This document shows, piece by piece, positions 43,701 to 54,586 of a stretch of 64,000 nt of DNA. The stretch spans positions 2,750,501 through 2,814,500 of the forward strand of contig AP031356.1 in assembly GCA_037833965.1 (NCBI GenBank), given 5' to 3'. A model generated the notes under the pieces. It saw only the letters and a list, made by a program, of their open reading frames with translations. It had not been told where the DNA came from and did not search any database. The stretch comes from Marchantia polymorpha subsp. ruderalis (taxonomy: Eukaryota; Streptophyta; Marchantiopsida; Marchantiales; Marchantiaceae). The position numbers and the translations under genes were made by a program. How positions within the stretch are numbered: position 1 is the first letter of the stretch; each line of letters starts with the position of its first letter.

Positions 43701-46104
43701 CACTGTTGGCTGGTAACACTAGTCTGCGTGCCTTCTGCTTCGGCCGGCTGTATGACTCGTACAACGGCCGCGGTCGAATGGGAGCAGAGGGTTCTTGATG
43801 CTGCTCCCCTTCGGACTCTTCTCTCCATCGCCGCTTCCGCGGCACTCGTGCTGCAGGAGTGTTTCTCCCTTCGTCCCTCCGCCTTGATGGGGTAGAAGTC
43901 GGTGACTCCTCTGCATCAGTGTCGACCTCATTCTCCCGCACATACTTCCCGGGATGGTCGACGGACAACGGCGGAAAATGCTCAAGCTCCGCCGCTGTCA
44001 AACAATTCCGCTGTCGATAAAAATTGATGAGGAAAGGAGAGAGATGGTTTAGAGTCCCCCCCTTCTCCTCAAAAGCGTGCTGTCGCATCACCCTGTGCAG
44101 GATGCTCGCCCAGTGAATTGGAGTTCCCTCGATGACGCACTCCACAAAAGAGACCTGCCACAATGTGATGTAGCAGGCGCGGTGTGGCTGCAGTAATTGC
44201 ATCAGCGCCGCGGACAGAGTCCGGCGAAATCGATCCTTGTAATCACGGGTCCTGTACCCATTCTTGGTAGACCTCCCGGTCTTGAACAGCTCCACAAATT
44301 GCGCCTCTTCCTGCTTGGTCACCTTGATGCTCTCACTGTCGAAGAGGAGATGCCCTGGCATGCCGGCACATCTTCCCAATGCCTGCGCCCAATCTTGGAC
44401 TGTCCACCGATCAACATGCGGACGCAATCCGCGCGAGGGTGGTCCCTGTGGCTCTAGCCACTCGCGCACCATGTTCGCACAGATGTAGTTCCATCCCCAT
44501 AGCAAGAAATCGAGCTTTCTTGCTTTTAAGCGCTCCTCGAAAGCGCGCAGCCCGTTCTGTGGTAGGCGAAGCGGCACCATCCGCAATCTGCCCGGTCTCG
44601 TCATTGCGTTCCTGGAGTTCGCTCGCCCGCTCATTCTACTTCCGCACCGCTCGAGCTCCTTTCTCTCTCGGCAAACTCTAATCGCCCTCAATTCCAAATC
44701 ACGCGCACTCACTTCTCCCTCAATCACCAAGAAATCCCCTGTGCGACGACGTCGAGAATGTTTAGCAGCCAGCAGATGGACGCGTGCAGCGCGCACAAGA
44801 GATTGGAATCGCGAATTCAAGAATGGGACGCTCTCCGCCGCCCGGTCGAAGGTCATGGTCGGCTCTTGCTCGTGGAGGACGTCTCACTTGATGGCCGCGC
44901 CGGCTCTACGCTGGAACGGTCTCCGCTCTCACGCGCGGCTTCACGCTCCGCCGTCGCCGATTAAACTCTCACGCTCGAATTGGCGGATTTGAACTCCGCG
45001 AGCGTATTACCCCGCGGACATGGGAGCGCAGCGCCGAAGGCGAGTTTTCCGCCTTGCGCGGTACACTTGTTCGTACCGCCCCTCGGCCAATCCCCTTCTG
45101 CCTCGACGCGTGTGTCCGCATGTCGGACAAAAGTTCAACTCCTGCCTGTGCGCAGGCAGACTCCTCGGCGGATTCTCCGCCGGCGCGGAACTTCATCCTC
45201 CTGTGCACAGGCGCTCGCCTGTGCACAGGCGAATTCCGTCCGCGGCGTCGCGCTGGCGCGGAAGGCGTTGACCGTGGTCAGCCGTCTCCGTCCAGACTGT
45301 CCGTTCCTTGTCTCTTCGTCGGCGCTTCCGCCGCCGCAACTCCGTCCGTCCAAGAGCGCATCCACCCGTCCCGTCCGCGGAGTCCGTACGGATTTGATTA
45401 TTCTGGCGGCTCCTTGCTCGTCCGCGGCGCCGCGCTGGCGCAGAAGGCGCCGTACACTTTCTACCTCACAAGGCGCATTTCTAGGGCCCAAGGCGGATTT
45501 TCCGCCGACGCCGAAGCGCCTGTGCACAGGCGGACGCCTGTGCGTAGGCGGACTTCGCGCCTCCCCAAACACTACTTCGCCTGTGCACAGGCGAACTTCC
45601 TTCGTCCGCGCATAGGACAAAACTTGATTCCCCCTTCCGCGTAGGCGGAATTCCCGCCGGTGGTGAACTCCTTCCGCCGAAGGCGAACGTCTACGTATCT
45701 TCCAATAGTGATAACTCCCTAAGTCCTCATCCGTTCCAAGCGTTCTTGGTCTCGTTGGAATCAGTGCGTCGAGCTCTTTCCAACGAGACCCTAACTCGGT
45801 CAAGGCGCCCGAGGGTTGACCTAATTATGAAGGATCTCCCTACCGCCGAGAACGCAACCTCCGAAGGCGGGTTTTGCGCCTTGCGTCGCAGGGATCCTAA
45901 CTGCAGAGCTCGCAGGGAGGGTGGTGCCTGTCCTTACTGCTGCACCCCAAATCCTAGATTCTACAAGATCCCTCGAGAATCCCCGCGATCTTCCGGATTC
46001 ACTCTGTTTTGATGCACCGATGGCTATTTACAATGCTGCCAGGGTACAGTTTTTTTCCAAAAATGTTTTAATTTCCTCAAAATTACCAAAAGTGGGGTAC
46101 CACA
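40727..46104 (-). mobile_element. Solo LTR D with embedded ORF (5,378 bp)
   Basis: It is flanked by TTTTG (40722-40726 and 46105-46109). On the minus strand it starts TGTGGTACCCCAC at 46104 and ends GTGGGTTATTACA at 40727. It has no nested insert, so it shows the full LTR layout in one piece: palindrome-rich leader, ORF (44856 to about 41738), TATA box (41701-41692) and R/U5 with internal duplication and CA repeat. It lies between the upstream flank of one secreted-protein copy and AT-rich DNA. Confidence 0.93.
41738..44856 (-). pseudogene. LTR-borne ORF of D, one frameshift
   Basis: It starts at ATG 44856 (MTFDRAAESVP) and is open to about 43440, then shifts frame and stays open to the stop at 41738. 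The shift lies just before the palindrome-coded SPVHR repeats, where D reads GGGAATAGCAG and other copies read GGGAAGGAGCAG. Full length would be about 1,040 residues with the same domain order as in B. Apart from this single indel the copy is well preserved, including the LDFLLWGWN motif, the acidic run and the coiled coil. Confidence 0.8.
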
Positions 46105-46656
46105 TTTTGTCTTCATGCTGAATAGAACTTTTTGCATGGATTATTTTCATCAAATGAACAGGGCAAAGGATCAGATTCGTCTTCTTCGGAATCGATATCG
46201 TTCAATGTAGATTTTCGATATCTTTTTGACCCTGTATCAGAATGTAGTACTGAACATTTTAAGGAAGAATGAAAGCGGAGCCAGATTTGTGAGTCCCGAT
46301 GCGATATACTTCTTTCGTAGTGGGGAATGTATTCTATGGATAAGGTTGAGAGTGTAAAAAAAAATTGATAGGTTTCGCCAGTAGCATCAAATATTCTGTC
46401 ATTGTTATCGGAAGAAATAGTAAAATCAGCGGTCATGGGTTCGTCCATGTTCTCTAGAAGATTTCCTCGCTTTGTAGGTCGAAGACCGCACGATCTTTAG
46501 ACTTGAGGGAACTCTGTAAACGATGGGGATGTAGCTCTGAAGAACAAAAGATATCTCTCTTTTTGTGTCCAGTTGCAGTTGTTTGACATCAAATGCCACG
46601 TTTGGACTCTGTAAAACAACTGAAATTCTTATTTTTCAACTCGGCATTCGTAGCTT
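46105..46656. other. Flank of D with a weak minus-strand ORF
   Basis: A 111-codon minus-strand frame (46448-46113) encodes an acidic, Ser-rich peptide (contains DSEEDESD) that I do not recognise. It starts MDEPMTADF. No splice or promoter context supports it. It may be chance or a piece of a decayed gene. Confidence 0.25.
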
Positions 46657-47064
46657 GGTACTGTATCAGTCGTACTGGACCTCATCTTCACCACTGTTGT
46701 AGGAGCTCCTCTCTCAATTCTTGTGAGTATCCTTCAATTTCTGATTTTGAGTTGTGGACTGAGTCTCCTCACAAGATTGAATTACGAATAGATAAATAAG
46801 TTTATAAATAAATAAATAGAATAGAATAGAATAGAATAGAATACATTCCATCCTACATCCTGATGTCAGCATGTCTGTTTTAGGTCTCGTTATTAGAATG
46901 ATATAATACTGCTTCTCCAATATTGAAGAGATTATGCATTGTGTATGTTTTGCTTCGTAACTAATGTAGAATCTGTGAAATAGTTCCACAATTGTGAGCG
47001 CTACCTAGTCTGCATTTGATTTTATGATGTATCTTCACTGACTGCCTTCTTGCAGTCTCCATAG
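46657..47064 (+). pseudogene. Secreted-protein family fragment
   Basis: 46657-46722 matches the last 22 codons or so of exon 1 (VVLDLIFTT-like segment), followed by a GTGAGT donor at 46723, an AT-rich intron with a (TAGAA)n run, and a TTGCAG acceptor before TCTCCATAG at 47056-47064. The rest of exon 1 is absent. The frame of the fragment is disturbed. Confidence 0.7.
46812..46843. repeat. (AATAG)n microsatellite
   Basis: About six AATAG units in the intron remnant of the secreted-protein fragment. The equivalent intron of the intact gene at 50221 has a less regular AT-rich stretch. Confidence 0.8.
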
Positions 47065-48636
47065 GTGTGACCAATACTGTTTTGAAATTACAAAGACTAT
47101 ACTTGACGGACACGTTAGAGTGTTAGAGTGAAGTGAATTGATTGAAAGAAAGGCTTCTAAATCAAAGAACTCTCGACCACTTTTGAAAACAATACGGGTG
47201 CGCTGTTAAAGATTAATGAAACTAATGCTCTTGGCCGCCTACATCATCACCTTAACAGATAAGGTACTAATTTTATTGAAATTTTGTAATCATGATGTTT
47301 GTGATGATCATCATCGCATGATTAAAATTCAGTGCCTCTTTCTTATGATCGTGATTTCCTCTGCTAGCTTAAGTATCTTAAAACATCTTAGACAAGAATA
47401 TCGGTACGGTATAATCGGCAACATATGTGTATATGTACGGTAATATCCGTATCTCACGAGTACTTACTCGTGAGATTCAGTATCTTGGACTTGTCTAAAG
47501 ATAATATGATGTTCATGCTGAGAGTACGTAAAACCTTTGACAACTTGGAGATCCAAGTTGTCCATCCAAACCATATCAGAGGATTTTCAACTCATATTTA
47601 ATAAAGTGGATTTTACTGACTATTATGTACAGGCCAAGAGTACGAAATACCGTTGACCACTGGGGGTTAAAAAATTTTCATCGAAAAATACACTGGATCT
47701 AGCCTGTTGGTAAGCCTGAAGCCCCCAACTGTTCATCTTCTTCTATCAGCTATCTCATCTACCGAGACAATAGTGATTGAAGATTGATTCCGAGTGTGAA
47801 TTCAAAAGACAAGAACAGATTCTTTCAAGCCTTTTGGGATATCAATGATAAGGGGATCCATAGAGCGTCCAGGTGAATCCAAAGCCGTTTACAACCTGTG
47901 GTGCACTACGTTACATTTCGATTTCCAAGTTCTGGAAATTTCGCTATTAGTCGCTGGGTGTCGAATCGAGTGTATCAGAAACTTGAGCTGTATCGCCAAC
48001 ACTAAACTACGCCCATCGAGAACTATGCACAAGAGAGATAATGTGCCAGTAAGAATCAACTTCTACATTTCCCATTTTACCCTCGCATGATTAAAATTCA
48101 GTGCCTTTCCTGTGCTAGCTTAAGTATCTTATAACATCTTTGACAAGAATATACTTACTCGTGAGATTCTGTATATTGGACTTGTCTAAAGATAATATGA
48201 TGTTCATGCCGAGAGTACGGAAAACCTTTGACAACTCGGGGATCCAAGTTGTCCATCCAAACCATATCAGAAGATTTTCAACTCATATTCAATAAAGTGG
48301 ATTTTACTGACTATTAAAATATGTACAGGCCAAGAGTACGAAATACCGTTGACCACTTGGGGTTAAAAGTTTTCCATCCGAAAGAGATCAGAGGATTTTG
48401 CACTCAGACGCGGTTGTCATTTATCATATTTGCTCGGTGGCAGAGCATTAATAGTTACATCTCGTGATTATTCCCGTTATCATGACATGGAGTACATCAC
48501 ATATCATTGACAAAAGGAGGTTCAAGTCTCCCAAAGCTTTCCTGACGAACACTTATCACTAAACTTAACCGATTGTGTAAGCGTTCACGTGCTCGTCCAG
48601 CATCTCCCTTGTATTCTGTCCCGGTATTGATCACCT
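47065..48636. other. AT-rich intergenic DNA with a direct duplication
   Basis: No gene seen. About 47318-47665 and about 48088-48370 are direct repeats: each starts GCATGATTAAAATTCAGTGCC and contains GGACTTGTCTAAAGATAATA and ACGAAATACCGTTGACCAC, with small indels. The first copy has an extra 60 bp or so. They look like 3' flanks of duplicated family members. Confidence 0.65.
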
Positions 48637-49415
48637 CTATGGAGACTGCAAGAATACCGTCACAAGTATTAGTACAGTGAAGATACATATGAAATAAGGT
48701 CCCAGATATGTATTGATGTGCAACAAGTTACAAATCCACATATATTTCATTCGAAATTGAGCGAGAGAAACTACGCGCATGATCTCGTTCATGGTACATA
48801 GGCAGTAAATTCTGTATCCAATAATGACAACTCTAAACTGATCTGCTTAAGCCGGGTTCTAATGTAAATCACATATGAATACGTGTGAGTCATAGCTTGT
48901 GATGATGGCAATTGTAGCAGTTGGCAAAAATCCTGAATTAAAGCTTGAAGGGTACTCACGAGAATTGAAAGAAGAGCCCCGACAACAGTGGTGAAGACGA
49001 GGTTCAGTACTACTGAAACTGGACCGTTCAGCAAGCCTGTGATGGTGGCAACAAGACCAGTTCCGGCTGAGTTCGTGCGGATGACAATGTTGGTGACATT
49101 CGAAACAGTGAGCACTCGTCCCACTTGCGATGTGACCCCTAGAGCCGTGCTCTGCATCAGCATGTCTACTTGGCCGTCGACGGCCTGAAAGTTTCGGATA
49201 ACGAACTGTCCAGCGTTGGCAGGGACTGTGGACAGCAGGTTCAATCTGCCGTTCAAAATCTGGAAGATCAGAACTTGGACGGTGCTAAGATTGTTGACTG
49301 TGATAACTGGCGTCGTCGGCGGTGCTGGTGGTGGGGACTGCGCAGCCACTGGGCTCCATGCTGCGAGGACCACAGCAAATGCTGCCACCACAAGGAACGC
49401 AGTCTTGGTCGTCAT
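48637..49415 (-). CDS. Small secreted protein, two exons (intact copy 1)
   Basis: Exon 1 is 49415-48960 (152 codons), intron 48959-48646 (GTGAGT...TGCAG, 314 bp), exon 2 48645-48637 (TCT CCA TAG). The product has 154 residues. Residues 1-26 form a signal peptide ending VAA-Q, then a Pro-rich stretch, then a hydrophobic, Thr/Val-rich core with VIRNFQAVDGQVD, NVTNIVIRTNS and GLLNGPVSVVLNLVF. There are no cysteines, so it is not a disulfide-type peptide. A TATA box (TATAAAT, minus) lies at 49521-49515, about 100 bases before the ATG. It faces away from the paralog at 50221. The family is unknown to me; an apoplastic or cell-wall location is inferred from the signal peptide. Confidence 0.8.
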
Positions 49416-50220
49416 GGCTGCAGGTGCGGATGCAACTCAGACAACTGAGACTTTGCTAGCCTAAGATCTGCAACGCAGCGAATGTTGATGGAAAGAAGTT
49501 CAGAAGCCATTACAATTTATAGTGACGCCGATTGTGCTTCTTCTGAAGGGACAATAATCGAGGTTCTGGAGACGGTGAGTTGTTTCTTCCACTGATTCAA
49601 TCTGAACCCTTGATCTGCATGTTCGGTAGTTCGTGCCCAAAATATCTGCCACGTAAAGGGCCATGTATCATCTGTGTACTTTCTAGGCAGATGAGGATTT
49701 CAGGTGTATGATGTTTTGATTCTACTTTGGTCGTGCACTGAAAAGTTCCGACTACTGTTCCTTAAAGTGAAGGAGGCTTGATGTCCTGCCGGCAAGGTCA
49801 TCATATGTCCTCTCTATCACATTGAAGATGGAGCTGTGTATTCGTATACATGATAGATATGGTCCTGTATATTCTCAATTATGGAAATTAAAGTGATAAA
49901 GTGCACGTTGGCCAAATGAACAAAGAAATTTGGCTCGTCGTCTACGTGATTGATCAATGCAGATCAGTGCGCATCAATGAACAGCTAGAGTGTGCACTGT
50001 GGCCTGGTACTCACTTTCTGGAGAAAGAAGGAAAACCATATTCACGACAGCCAAAGCTCTTCCAACCGTCTGCATTATTGTTGCTGCACACGAACCTAAA
50101 TTGCACTCACTATATAATCCATTGGATCCCCCTTATTTTTCACAATCGCTCACAACCTTCCTGTTCAGAAGCTTATCCAGCATAGTATCGGTGTTCTCAC
50201 TTGTATTCCCAGCTCCAGCC
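49416..50220. promoter_or_regulatory. Shared intergenic region of the head-to-head gene pair
   Basis: 805 bp between the two start codons. TATA boxes lie about 100 bases from each ATG: TATAAAT (minus, 49521-49515) and TATATAAT (plus, 50111-50118). The block 49875-50130 is conserved upstream of the broken copy at 40370-40620 (minus) and holds a short frame starting MHVGQMNKE. Confidence 0.6.
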
Positions 50221-51019
50221 ATGGTTTCCAAGACTGCCTTGTTTCTGGTGGCAGCATTTGCTGTGGTCCTCGCAGCATGGAGCCCAGTGGCTGCGCAGCC
50301 CCCACCACCACCCGCGACCACACCAGTTATCACAGTCACCAATGCTAGCCCCGTCGAAGTTTTGATCTTCCAGATTCTGAACGGCACATTGAACCGGCTG
50401 GCCACAGTCCCCGCCAACTCTGGCCAGTTCGTCATCCGAAACTTTCAGGCCGTCAACGGCCAGGTAGACTTGCTGGTTCGGAGCACGGTGATGGGGGTCA
50501 CATCGCAAGTGGGACGAGTGCTCACTCCTTCGAATGTGACAAACATCGTCATCCGCACGAACTCAGCCGCAACCGGTCTGCTCGTGACCATCACCGGGCT
50601 GCTCAATGGTCCAGTGTCAGTGGTACTGGACCTCATCTTCACGACTCTGGTCGGGGATCTTCTCTCCATTCTTGTGAGTATCCTTCAATCTCTGATTTTG
50701 AGTTATGGACTGACTCTTTGTATTATCATCGTCACAAATTTTGATTCTTATATCTAAAAAAATAGATAAATTTTAAATATAAATAAATATATAAATATCT
50801 TAAATCCGGATGTCCGCATATCTGTTTGAACCTTGGTAGTAAAACTGATAGAATCCTTCTCCTCCAAGATTGAAAAGATTATGCATTATGTAACCTTCGC
50901 TTTGTAACTAATGTACAATCAGTTATTTATGCAATTTTGAGCCCTACATCATCTGCATGTGATTTCAGATGTATCTAAGGGTACTAATACTTGTGATGGG
51001 CTTCTTTCAGTCTCCATAG
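50221..51019 (+). CDS. Small secreted protein, two exons (intact copy 2)
   Basis: Exon 1 is 50221-50673 (151 codons), intron 50674-51010 (GTGAGT...TTTCAG, 337 bp), exon 2 51011-51019 (TCT CCA TAG). The product has 153 residues. The start at 50221 is chosen because a 26-residue signal peptide follows (MVSKTALF ... VAA-Q) and because it aligns with copy 1; the frame is open further upstream but that part is promoter. The core is as in copy 1, with VMGVTSQVGRVL and GLLNGPVSVVLDLIF. The second exon adds only Ser-Pro, and the same arrangement is kept in all five family members in the window, which supports the splice sites. Function unknown. Confidence 0.82.
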
Positions 51020-51521
51020 ACGCGATCAATACTGTTTCGAAATAGCAAGGACGATACAGGACGGAAACTTGAAGATTATCACCTTCATTTAGTGATCATT
51101 GTTCGTCAGCTACACTGTGAGATACTTGAAGTCATAGGGCGTAATATGTCTGTACGCTACAAGATATCCTTCCAAAGTCATGATGACGGAAGCAATATCA
51201 AGACAGGAGTGTCAATGCTCTTCTTACCAGCCAATGTAATAAACGACAACCACTTTGGAGTTTTAGATTCTCTGATCTAGGTTTGATGACCTGCATGGCC
51301 ATGGATAAAAAACTTGGAGTCCCAATTTGCAGAAGGTTTTCCGTCTTCTACGGCTGTGCCTGAGATGAAATTGATACATCCCCAGTACACCGATTCTCGC
51401 AGGATACTATATCGGTGTCCTCCTAAAGGTTCATATCATATGAACGTTAAGGTGAATCCTCTGATAGTGGCATACATATGAATGTACAATCCTGAGATGA
51501 AATACAATATGAAATATACAA
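51020..51521. other. 3' flank of intact copy 2
   Basis: No gene seen. 51020-51430 matches the minus strand of about 38330-37900. Near 51428-51475 the shared sequence containing AACGTTAAGGTGAATCC is inverted relative to that copy, a local inversion. Confidence 0.55.
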
Positions 51522-51863
51522 TCCTTCAGTGGTACTTGACCTCGTCTTCACGATTGTTGTCGGAGTTCTTCTTTCAGTTCTTGTTAGTATCTGTGGATAT
51601 CTGATTGCGAGTTCTTGACTCTGTGTTCTCATTTCCATCCTTATAAGTCATGTCTTTGATAGTTTAAAATCGGTAAGAAAATTTATTTCTTTTACCCAGT
51701 CGTCAATAGTTCTATAGCTATCTTCATAGGATAGCAATTATCCAACACTAAAGAGATTATGCTTTCAACGAAGAATTGTGAAAATGCTGGCATCTGTGGA
51801 TCTGATTTCATATCATTATTCACCCCACTAATACTTGTGATGCGCTTCTTTCAGACTCCATAG
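51522..51863 (+). pseudogene. Secreted-protein family fragment
   Basis: 51522-51582 matches the end of exon 1. The donor has become GTTAGT (51583), and an intron with a TTTCAG acceptor leads to ACTCCATAG (51855-51863). The upstream coding sequence is missing. A decayed partial copy, in the same orientation as the intact gene next to it. Confidence 0.7.
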
Positions 51864-54586
51864 AGATGATCATTACTGTGAATAAAAATTATAAAGACGA
51901 TGCTGGACGAATATAGAAACAGAACCGCAAACTGTATAGCGATCAGTAGGTTACTTAAGCCGTGAGACTTGTAATTCAAAGAGCTGTATTTGTCTATGTG
52001 ACATTCTTCCAAGACATTACCACGGGAACAATTTCCAGATATCACTGTCATTGCTCCGCCACCGAGGCACTGTAATAAAAGACAAGCGCTTTTGAGTTGG
52101 AAGTCCTCTGATCTGGGTTGGAATACACTCGCATTTAGAACTTGAAGTACAAAGATGGCCACGGGTTTTCATCATCAAGGCCTCAGCCTGGCCTAATGTT
52201 CATTATGCCCAGTAGACTGAATCTCGCGAGAAATAAAATTCGTGTCCGTCGTACATTTTCTGGTCATACATCATAGGACCAGAGAGTCTCACAATTAGAT
52301 CAACGTGGCACCATTAAAAGTGATCTCGCCAGGCTGATGACCAGCTTTGTATATTTCACTCATTGCTCTCTCACACCTCACTCGAAATCTATAGGAGCGC
52401 TGGTAGAGAGCTTTTTGAATAACAAAAATCTAATAAAATGAACTCTAACAAATAAATCAATTACTACACATTTTGTTAAATCATGGATCTTTTGTTCAAT
52501 GAAACTGAGAAGAAAATTGATAATCAATAATCATAAACCAAAGGAAGTGATTTTGCCAGTGATTAAACGATTGACCATGGTCCATGTCGAGGAAAAATGT
52601 CTAGATTCTTCCGAATTATTGAATCGATATCTTTTATACAAAAACTTTTTGTTCGTTTTTATATTATAAAATTTTGGGTTCATATTATTTACCTTCAAAT
52701 ATTGAGAATCATAATTTTTACATTCACATAATGTAGTTTCAAATATGCAATGACTGGCTTCATTAAAAAAAATATAAAAAATTGCTCATTTGAAGTACTT
52801 TTCTGGATTAATCAAAACTCAGGGTTAAATTTTCACTGAAATTTAAGTTTACTTAGTTGTCCACAATGACATCACCATCTTCGCGTTACTACTTTGTGTG
52901 ACAAACATGATGGCAAGATTGATCTATTCATGTGTTTTGCGACTGTATTGATTCGCCAATGAATTTGGGAATCTCTCAAATTTAGATTATCTGCACCAAA
53001 AGAAAGAAAATACTGCAGACTTTACCACCATATCATTTCTATTTGCATGGTAATAGTCAGATATTCAATTGTGCCAAAAGTAGCAAAACCGAAGATTGTA
53101 TAGTGAATGTGCACAACAAAATGTACTCTGTGCAAATCCTGATGATAATTTGATGAAGTCATTCATGCCATGAACTCCTCGCCTTTATAATTTGACTAGA
53201 AGATAATGGAAGCGGGTGTTATGCTCCCTTAGATACTTGCTATCCAACTGATCCTCTCCTAAAAATTTTCTTAGCGCTATACCATCTGCAAATTGTACAC
53301 AATTATTACTGTATTTGGAAAAAGTATCAATACACACTACTGAAATAGATAAAATTATGTTAGGAAGATTTGTATGCCATAAGAATTTGATATTGAATAT
53401 ATTCAAACCGTAGTGTAGTTAGAAAAATTATTCTTTCTCGAATGCATTTGATTATTGTATAACATTTATACCGTATAAAATATTCGATTCAAATTAAAAA
53501 TATTTAAGAATAAATGATTGTAATTTTATATCAAGACCATATCATATTTTGCCACCAATAATGCTGTAATGATATGAAGTATTATAGGCTTTAGTTTCTT
53601 AACTTACAAGAGGCTTAAGAAATCAAGTAACAAAAGGACAAAAGTTGTTTATGGGCGCCCTCATTGATACTCAATTGTTATAATATGCACATACATAATA
53701 TCAGTGCAGCAAGCTAATTACATGATATAAGTTGATCTTTTTAATCATTCCGAGAGCAGAATCCCTGAAAGCATGTTCGAACGACGACTACAAACAACTA
53801 CTTTTATTCTTAGTCTTAAGGAAAGGTTCTTATTACGTGACATATTCAGCGACATAAGCTGACATATCCAAATCGGAAGTTTACAGTGCCCTTCAGACAC
53901 ACTTAGTGATGGAGCTACGAATCTCTGATCTGTTCTGGACTTGTTGCTTGACATCCTACGAATGTAGAAACCGAGAACACAATCATGACTAGTAAACTAT
54001 TGACGATGACGGGAATTCGGCATGCCTTCTATAAATTTTGAAGACCACTTCTAACTAATGCTGGCAGAGTTAGAAGTGTACCACATCTAATACCAGGGTT
54101 GTACCCGGGAAGCAGGTAACCACTGATACAAATGCAAAACAAATGTCATGGTTGTTCATGAGAAGAAGTACCGAGCATCTGTCTTCATCCAATTTCTGAG
54201 CTATAATCTTCATTGTAAGTTATAGATGCTTTCTGCATGATAGAAACATGACTTTCTCTTTAGATGTGACTCTGAATTTGCGAGTGTGCTAAAGAGGTGT
54301 GGACTTGACAGGAAATTATAATTGTTTCGTGAAGGGATATAGGCATAACGTTGATAACCAATCAGTAGTGGACCGATGAAAGATCTGAAAGTATGAGTGA
54401 CATGTCTTCTTAAGACATTAGAGGTGACGCCTTTCACAATTCAGGATTGACTGAAGAATAATACCTTAGGGGAGAAGGAGAGGATATTTTAGCTCGAGGG
54501 ATGGAATTGGAGTGGAGAATGAGTCAGAGTATCTTCGGGATAAATTTGTTGAAGGTGTAGAAATCTCAGACTTTGCTAGAGTAACC
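51864..54586. other. AT-rich intergenic DNA
   Basis: I see no gene, RNA or repeat that I can support. Short frames on both strands (for example 73 codons at 53185-53406, minus) have no recognisable domain. Confidence 0.5.

Noticed and set aside
49990..50220. 77-codon upstream extension of the secreted protein at 50221
   Set aside because: It contains the TATA box and would bury the signal peptide inside the protein; the paralog at 48637-49415 starts at the equivalent Met.
53185..53406. Copia-like polyprotein end (73-codon minus ORF)
   Set aside because: A faint resemblance in a few residues only; there is no motif or neighbouring domain.
54512..54586. N-terminal extension of TFIIB from GTG 54512
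   Set aside because: There is no ATG in this part, and the family places the zinc ribbon near the N terminus; the start at 54587 fits better.
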